12,333 nucleotides of DNA, from contig NW_014011921.1 of assembly GCF_000611645.1 (NCBI RefSeq), forward strand, positions 1-12,333. The letters are read 5' to 3'. Below are positions 7,801 to 12,333 of the stretch, piece by piece. The notes beneath the pieces were generated by a model. The model was not told where the DNA came from and searched no databases. It saw nothing but the letters and a program-made list of their open reading frames with translations. The stretch's first letter is position 1. Each line of letters opens with the position of its first letter. The DNA comes from Monoraphidium neglectum. Its lineage: Eukaryota > Chlorophyta > Chlorophyceae > Sphaeropleales > Selenastraceae. A program made the position numbers and the translations under genes.

Positions 7801-10248
7801 CCGTGTGCTGGCAGACAAGCTGGTTGCCTCTCCCCCCATTGTCGCCTTTGCGCGTCTGCTGCGGGCCCGGTGGACCCCCACACTCATAACGCCCCCGCTC
7901 GCTCACCCCGCGCCATCCTCCGGCTCGGCCGGCCCGGCCACACTCCCCGACGCCTCCCCCCCTCCAGACCGTCTTCCGCCTCAACGCCGGCCTGGGCCTC
8001 CTCGGCCTCATGCTCATGCTGCTGCAGCCCCCCCTCCCCCGCGCCGGCGGCGCCGCCTGCCCGCACCTGCCGTTTGCGCTGTGCCCGCGGCTCTGGGACC
8101 AGCGGCACGTGCCCATGCACGAGGCGGACGACGCCGCGGTCTGGGCCAGCGGCCTCGGGCGCCGCGAGCACTGGACGCGCTGGCTGCTGGTCGCGGCGGC
8201 GGGCCTGGGGCTGGCGGGCGGCTCCGGGGCCGCGCCGGGCGCGAGGACGCCGGGCGTGCGGCTGGTGCTGGGGGCGGGCGCGGGGGCGCTGGTCGGGTAC
8301 TTCCTCGCGTTGGAGGCGGTTCCAGGGCAGGAGTTGCTGCAGGTGCGTGGCGGGCCATGGTTGGTTGAACACAGAGGTCGTCCTTCATGGGGCGGGGCTT
8401 GCAGGGCGCCGGCAGGCTGGCGCGGGCGACGGGTTCACTTGGCGGCGGTTTCTGCCAGCGGGCGCCTGGTGCGGCAGCGGGTGCTTGCGGACCAACAGTG
8501 TGCTCGCGTTTGCTCATGAGCACGCACGCGGGCTTGTGTGTGTGTGTAGGTATGTGTGTGTGTATGTGTGTGTGCAAGTGCGCGCGTGCGTACGTCTGCT
8601 TGTGCATGGGGCCGGCATCTTTCGAAGAGGGGACAAGCTGACACCACGTGATTCCGAGGTTGCCAGCGAGGCTGGCTGGCGGCTGCTCACTGTGGGGCCA
8701 CCAGGACGCTCCCACAAAACAACTCTACTCCTCTCCCAAAGTCGCATTGATGCCCCCCAAACCCGCGCTTGCGCCCTTGTTATCCCCTGCCCCACCCACC
8801 CACGCCGCCGCGACCGCCGCCTCCGCCGCCGCCTATGCTCAGACGCTGGTCCTGGGTACGTCCGTGGCTGTGGTGTGCTTCATTGTGCTGCTGCAGAACC
8901 CGATGCTGGGTTCGCCCACCTGGCTGCCGCTGCTGGGCGCCGGCTGGCTCGCCGCCGCGGCGTTCACGCTGCTCGTCCAGTCGGCGGTGCCTTTGCCAGA
9001 TTCCGCCAGGTGGACGCGGGGTTCCGCCTGGCCTGGCGCTGTGTCCGCTCCTGTGTCTGCTCCTGTCGGCCACTGGGCCTGCCCTTATGTGATAGTAGTG
9101 CCATTTGCGGAGCTTCCCCCCATATTGCTGCCTGCAGTGGATGCGAGAGTCAACCTCCAACCCCTCTGGTAGCCCATCCATACATCCCTTTGCACCGCCA
9201 CCGCCGCCGCTGGGCCCCGCCGCAGGTTCAAGCGCCTCTACCCGGACTCGGCGGTGGCGGTGGAGGCGGAGCGCCGCGCCGCGGTGCAGGCGCTGCTCGT
9301 AGGGATCCTCTCGGCGCAGGCCATGCTGCTGGCGTTCAGCCTGAAGCTGCGCACCGGTGCGGCACTGCGGGGGCAGGAGGCCGGCGGCGGCAGGGCAAAC
9401 GGTGCGGGGGCTTGAGGACTGAATGGGGGGGCAGCAGCTCTGCCCCCTGGGCTCTTCGCGGGCGCCTTCCCTGCAAACCCAGCGCGCTGCTTCAATGCTC
9501 TCTCTTCTGCGGGGTTGCGCCTGGTTGATCGCGTGCTGAAAAGCCGTTGTCGCGCAAAATCCGCCCTGGCGCAGGCTCCTACGACGGCGGCGGCCGCTCG
9601 CGCGGCGGCGGCGCGCCCCACCACCAGCCCGACTACTTCTGCGGCATCGTCCCCGGTGCCGCCGCCCTCTCCGGCGCGTCGCTCCCCGGCGCCGCCGGCG
9701 CCGCGCTGCGCCGCCTCTCCCGCGACGGCCTCGGCTGGGCGCCCGCGGCCGGCAACCTGTGCGCGGCCCTCGCGTTTGCGGGCGGCCTGTTGGTCAACCG
9801 CCACGTCACTGGGGGCGAGCCCGAGGGCGCGCTGCTGCTGGCGCCGCTGCTGCTGCTGCTCAGCCGCGACGGGCTGCTGCTGCGGGGGCTAGGGGAGCAG
9901 CAGCGCTACTTCCCGCCGGTCGCGGCGGTGTCTGCGTACCTCGCAGCGGCGGCGCTGTCCAACACCATCGGCTGGGGCCTGCGGCTGCAGGACGCCGGGT
10001 TTTGGGCTCTCGAGGTCGGGCTGCTGCTGATCGCGCTGCCGATGCACGTGTTGTTTTTGGCGCACGTGTGGCGCCAGAAGCCGCAGCCACTGGCGGCGCT
10101 CGCGGTGCTGGGGCCGCTCTCGCTGGTCGCGCTGCTGCTGACGCGGCTGGAGGCGGTGCAGTATCTTGCAGGCATCGGGCTGGCCATGGGGCTGCTGATG
10201 TTTTTGAACGTGCGGCAGCTGCGGCGGCGCGGCATGAAGGCGATCTGA
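4818..10248 (+). CDS. NEF1: NEF1-like polytopic membrane protein (complete, 9 exons)
   Basis: Exons: 4818..5024, 5436..5597, 5842..6096, 6291..6537, 6705..7711, 7968..8342, 8843..9009, 9226..9356 and 9575..10248. They sum to 3225 nt, or 1074 residues, near the roughly 1100 of plant NEF1. Every junction keeps phase (0,0,0,1,0,0,2,1). The protein is almost wholly made of hydrophobic segments, so many membrane passes are expected. Segments recognised from plant NEF1 include MYPPY (481-485), KLSML (522-526), PPWQG (563-567), LLQPPLP (644-650), WAPAAGN in exon 9, and GEQQRYFPP (957-965); the C-terminus is GMKAI. In Arabidopsis NEF1 is a predicted plastid membrane protein needed for plastid lipid accumulation and pollen exine; its molecular activity is unknown. 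Here a plastid or other inner-membrane role is inferred. The ATG has a GGCGATGGCC context. Exon 1 is the least conserved, so the start is less certain than the rest. Intron 5 is GC-AG. Confidence 0.88.
5386..5406. repeat. (CA)n microsatellite in intron 1 of NEF1-like gene
   Basis: A short run of CA dinucleotides, then TACACGCAC, about 30 nt before the intron 1 acceptor (CAG ending at 5435). The 411-nt intron otherwise shows no recognisable content. Confidence 0.85.
5508..5540 (+). repeat. CTG-repeat encoding poly-Leu in a membrane segment
   Basis: Three CTG codons, one ACG, then six CTG codons and an ATG, inside exon 2 of the NEF1-like gene. They encode Leu residues in the core of a predicted transmembrane helix. 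Confidence 0.85.
7712..7967 (+). other. NEF1: GC-AG intron (intron 5 of NEF1-like gene)
   Basis: The upstream exon ends ...CACAACCAG and the intron begins GCGAGACC; it ends CCCTCCAG before ACCGTCTTC. Apart from the C at position 2, the donor CAG|GCGAGA matches the consensus CAG|GTGAGA. This splice keeps phase 0. As I recall the plant protein, it also keeps the spacing from APLV to LLQPPLP without a gap. A canonical GT at 7685 would also keep phase but would delete nine residues (VTRCYSHNQ). Confidence 0.75.
8343..8842 (+). other. Intron 6 of NEF1-like gene, 500 nt, with TG repeats
   Basis: GTGCGTGG donor to CTATGCTCAG acceptor. It holds a TG microsatellite at 8534-8574 and a C-rich, pyrimidine-rich 3' part. 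No further exon is needed: phase is kept, and protein-family order passes from GYFLALEA to the next membrane segment directly. Confidence 0.7.
8534..8574. repeat. (TG)n microsatellite, interrupted
   Basis: TG dinucleotides interrupted by AGGTA and TA, inside intron 6. On the sense strand it is TG, opposite in orientation to the CA runs in NEF1 intron 1 and at the right edge. Confidence 0.9.
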
Positions 10249-10300
10249 GCTTTTGTGGGTTGGGATCTCATAGGCGTTCGGTTGTATCGCTATAGGCACG

Positions 10301-10305
10301 TGTAA
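10301..10305 (+). terminator. Poly(A) signal TGTAA of the NEF1-like gene
   Basis: TGTAA 52 nt after the TGA stop at 10246-10248, the usual green-algal polyadenylation signal in the expected place. Cleavage would be expected some 10-20 nt further on. Confidence 0.75.
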
Positions 10306-10869
10306 GCTTTTGTCGGGACGTAATGGAGCGGGGTGGGCGCTGGGCGGTTGCAAGCAGGGCCGCGGATGTGAGGGAGTTGGCAGGTCCACGTGTCCGCTGG
10401 TCTGCGTTCACAATGCAGCGTTGCTTCAAGAGGGTGATGAGGTCTGCATGGATGGTCTTTCTGGGCCTACGCTTTTTGCCATGCGCATGGCAAGGAGGAC
10501 CGTTGCCACCCTGAGTCATTACGATCAGCACGGCCATGGCGCAGCTGCGCACCAATTCCCCCTCCCAGATCAAGACAAGCACGTCGTGCACTGTGTCGAA
10601 AAAGCGAGTTCCAGTATCGGCTTCAATATAGAACTTGTTCTTGCTTCTAGCCTGCGGCCGTTGGCAACGAGCCTTGCTGTCCCGCCTCTCATCGTAGCCG
10701 CTGTGTCGCTCGTGCCGGACCCCCGCGGAGCACTGCAAAAAATTGAAAACTTTAGTCCTGCAAGTCGTAGCGACCTTTGAGGCACCACCAGCGCCGGCAG
10801 CGTCCCGTCCCACGCGGCGTCACTTCCGCATCAACAGGCCCTGCCAGCGCACCGCCAAACAGGATCGCC
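10306..10869. other. Intergenic region between NEF1-like gene and the next plus-strand gene
   Basis: Open frames of about 155-180 codons exist on both strands but none has a recognisable domain, and the plus and minus versions overlap each other. The stretch should contain the promoter and 5' untranslated region of the gene starting at 10870. An 18-bp perfect palindrome lies at 10476-10493. Confidence 0.55.
10476..10493. repeat. 18-bp perfect palindrome
   Basis: TTGCCATGCGCATGGCAA equals its own reverse complement over all 18 bases with no spacer. It lies about 380 nt upstream of the next gene's ATG. It may be a site for a dimeric DNA-binding protein; no function can be assigned. Confidence 0.8.
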
Positions 10870-11907
10870 ATGGCCGGCTCGCTGGGAGGATGGAGGATCT
10901 TGGTGAGCCTCTGGCCAACGTCATCTGGGCCGGTCGCTTCTGGATTTCTCCACTGTGCCAGCCGCACAACAGGGGTCAGCAGCAGGCACAAGAGAAGCGT
11001 ACCCCTCACAACGCCCTGCCATGTCCGAAACCGCCCTTCATTTCGTGCCCTCCAATCTGACAGGTCAACCTTTTCATGCCAATTCCACTGGTGCGGCTTG
11101 CGCCCCAACCGCTGCCGCCAACCGCCCGTCCGCATGGATGCTCTCCGCCCCGGGGCCCCGCCGCACCCCCACGCGCGCGCCCGTGCATGCACAGCCCCGC
11201 CGCGGCCGCGGGGCCCGACCAATGCGCGGCAGCCTCGTGGCAGCCTTTGATCAGGCGCTGTCTCAGCCCTCCCTCTGCGGCCGTGGCGACGAGTGCCCCT
11301 GCTCACGCCCACCTCCTTTCCCCTCAAACACACCTCACGCACCCCAACCCGACGACCAGCCACCCCACGCACCCCGCCCATCCCCCGCCCCCCCTCCCTC
11401 AGTTTCTGGCCCTCTTGCTGGCGGTGCCGTTCCCCCGCAACGTCCGAAAGGGTGTCCTGCTGTTCACCCACAAAGTGCTCAGCTTCACCATGAGTGAGTC
11501 ACCCCCAACACCACCCCTAGTCTGACCCCCACCCTACCCTCAACCCCAACCCCACCTGATGCGATGAGGCCGGAGCAGCCGCAGCGATGGGGGGCGGAAA
11601 TGTGTGAGTAGAAGTGCATGCTGCCAGGCATGCTGGGCAGCAGCTGCCAAGCCCTCTGCCGCATCAGGCCATGCGGCCTCTTGTAGCACTGATGCTCGTG
11701 GCCTGCATCACCCTGTCGAGGCGGCTAGGGGGACCCACTCCCTCACCCTGCAGACCTGCAGACAGCGGTGCACCTGCCGCCTTCCCCTCCCTCCCCTGAG
11801 TGTGCCATCTGCCGCCCGCCGCGCATGCCTGATCATCTCTCGCGCCGCAGTCGGGGGCATGAAGCTGGTGCACTTTTCTCTTGTCATCTCGGGCATTCCC
11901 CTCGTGG
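10870..11907 (+). CDS. Small membrane protein, possibly BAP31-like, first three exons (continues past window)
   Basis: Exons 10870..10902, 11403..11493 and 11851..11907, with strong donors (GTGAGC, GTGAGT, GTGAGT) and CAG acceptors; phases 0 and 1 agree at the joins. The ATG lies in GCCATGGCC, a good algal start context. The protein begins MAGSLGGWRIL, then FLALLLAVPFPRNVRKG (hydrophobic helix followed by a basic loop), then IGGMKLVHFSLVISGIPLVG (second hydrophobic segment). One helix ending in P-F-P-R, a basic loop and a second helix suggests the N-terminal layout of BAP31/BAP29-type endoplasmic reticulum proteins, but that match is weak. The last exon ends in phase 1, so at least one more exon lies outside. 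The gene model is firmer than the family name. Confidence 0.6.
10903..11402 (+). other. First intron of the partial membrane-protein gene
   Basis: GTGAGCCTC donor to a long pyrimidine-rich tract ending CCCTCAG. A 239-codon minus-strand open frame crosses it, but this is composition-driven and has no domain. The 3' third is strongly C-rich on the sense strand. Confidence 0.55.
11526..11553 (-). other. Candidate G-quadruplex / i-motif tract in intron 2
   Basis: The plus strand has five C-runs of 3-5 bases (11526-11530, 11532-11534, 11537-11539, 11544-11547, 11550-11553) with loops of 1-4 bases. The minus, template strand therefore fits the G3+N1-7 quadruplex rule with one spare run. It lies about 30 nt downstream of the GTGAGT donor at 11494. 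Confidence 0.7.
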
Positions 11908-12333
11908 GTGAGTGGCCCCGGCCCCGGCTGCCCAGAACGCCGGCCCATGCCGCTGCCCCCCGGGCCGGCTACCGGCGCGGTTTGGGCGCGCCGCGCCTTT
12001 GTGTGAGACGTGGGCGGCGCCTGGCAAGAGCGGGGAGGAGCCGCCCTGGCTGCGGCTTGGACTGCTGCTGTGTGGCTGCTGGGTTCGTGGCAGGACATGT
12101 CTCCTCTATGTGTGCCACTCTTGCAACTCCCTTCCCTGTCCCCCCACCGACGCACTACACTTTCCCTTGGGCACATATCCTTGATTCTCACACACGGAAC
12201 ACGTACACACACATAAACACCTCTCCCACCCACACACGCCCAGGTCGCACACCACACACACACTCACACGCACACACACACACACATACATGCGCGCGTG
12301 CACACACACACACACACACACACACTTGTGAGA
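11908..12333 (+). other. Third intron of the partial membrane-protein gene, continuing past window
   Basis: Begins GTGAGTGG straight after the 57-nt exon. No further exon with matching phase was found before the edge; the last 150 nt are CA-rich repeats. Confidence 0.55.
12187..12326. repeat. Compound CA/CG microsatellite
   Basis: CA dinucleotides interrupted by short non-CA pieces, then from 12265 to 12325 an unbroken 61-nt alternation of pyrimidine and purine made of CA, TA, TG and CG steps, including GCGCGCG at about 12292-12298. Confidence 0.9.

Noticed and set aside
6596..8368. 590-codon plus-strand open frame as a single-exon gene
   Set aside because: Its middle part is NEF1 exon 5, but its first part is intron 4 and its last part reads through intron 5 into the wrong frame of exon 6 (Arg/Gly/Pro-rich, no domain).
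7603..9528. 641-codon plus-strand open frame
   Set aside because: It runs through exons and introns of the NEF1-like gene in a shadow frame; composition is Arg/Ala/Pro-rich with microsatellite-coded Cys/Val runs and no domain.
10268..10813. 181-codon minus-strand open frame in the intergenic region
   Set aside because: No domain, overlaps an equally long plus-strand frame, and covers the NEF1 poly(A) signal; no splice partners seen.
10752..11471. 239-codon minus-strand open frame
   Set aside because: Gly/Arg-rich, antisense to the exons and C-rich intron of the plus-strand gene, no recognisable domain; long because stop codons are rare in GC-rich DNA.
11501..11560. Interstitial telomere repeat
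   Set aside because: Pieces such as CCCTACCCTCAACCCCAACCCC recall CCCTAAA units, but no unit repeats exactly, so it is treated only as a C-rich quadruplex candidate.

Overview
This is a GC-rich stretch of nuclear DNA from a eukaryote, most likely a green alga (Chlorophyta). The genes are split by many short introns (about 130-500 nt, nearly all GT...CAG). The coding exons are rich in GC at third positions. TGTAA motifs, the usual chlorophyte poly(A) signal, lie just downstream of both stop codons in the window. Introns carry CA/TG microsatellites, and (CTG/CAG)n tracts occur inside exons. The species cannot be read from the sequence. Introns hide most of the true reading frames, so exons were assigned by matching splice sites, codon phase at every junction, and protein-family pattern.

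Layout, left to right. (1) 1-1342, minus strand: 5' part of a class 3 (alpha/beta hydrolase) lipase gene, three exons, running off the left edge. It has a GHSLGG nucleophile elbow followed at once by a Gln-rich insertion. (2) 1343-2468: intergenic, with no intact gene. A weak, frame-broken protein-like stretch at about 1418-1744 (minus) may be a decayed transposon. (3) 2633-4114, minus strand: a complete five-exon gene for a membrane-anchored dual-specificity phosphatase (245 aa), with TGTAA at 2469-2473. (4) 4115-4817: intergenic region between two head-to-head genes. (5) 4818-10248, plus strand: a complete nine-exon gene for a 1074-residue polytopic membrane protein recognisable as the algal relative of plant NEF1 (NO EXINE FORMATION 1). 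One intron is GC-AG. TGTAA lies at 10301-10305. (6) 10306-10869: intergenic, with an 18-bp perfect palindrome. (7) 10870 to the right edge, plus strand: the first three exons of a small membrane protein, possibly BAP31-like, followed by an intron ending in long CA/CG repeats that form a 61-nt alternating purine-pyrimidine tract.

How the genes relate: there is no operon, as expected for a nuclear genome. NEF1 and the phosphatase are divergent and could share control elements in the roughly 0.7 kb between their start codons. In plants NEF1 is tied to plastid lipid accumulation and pollen-wall formation. The lipase two genes away is suggestive, but sequence alone cannot link them. No mobile-element terminal repeats, CRISPR array, tRNA or rRNA were found.
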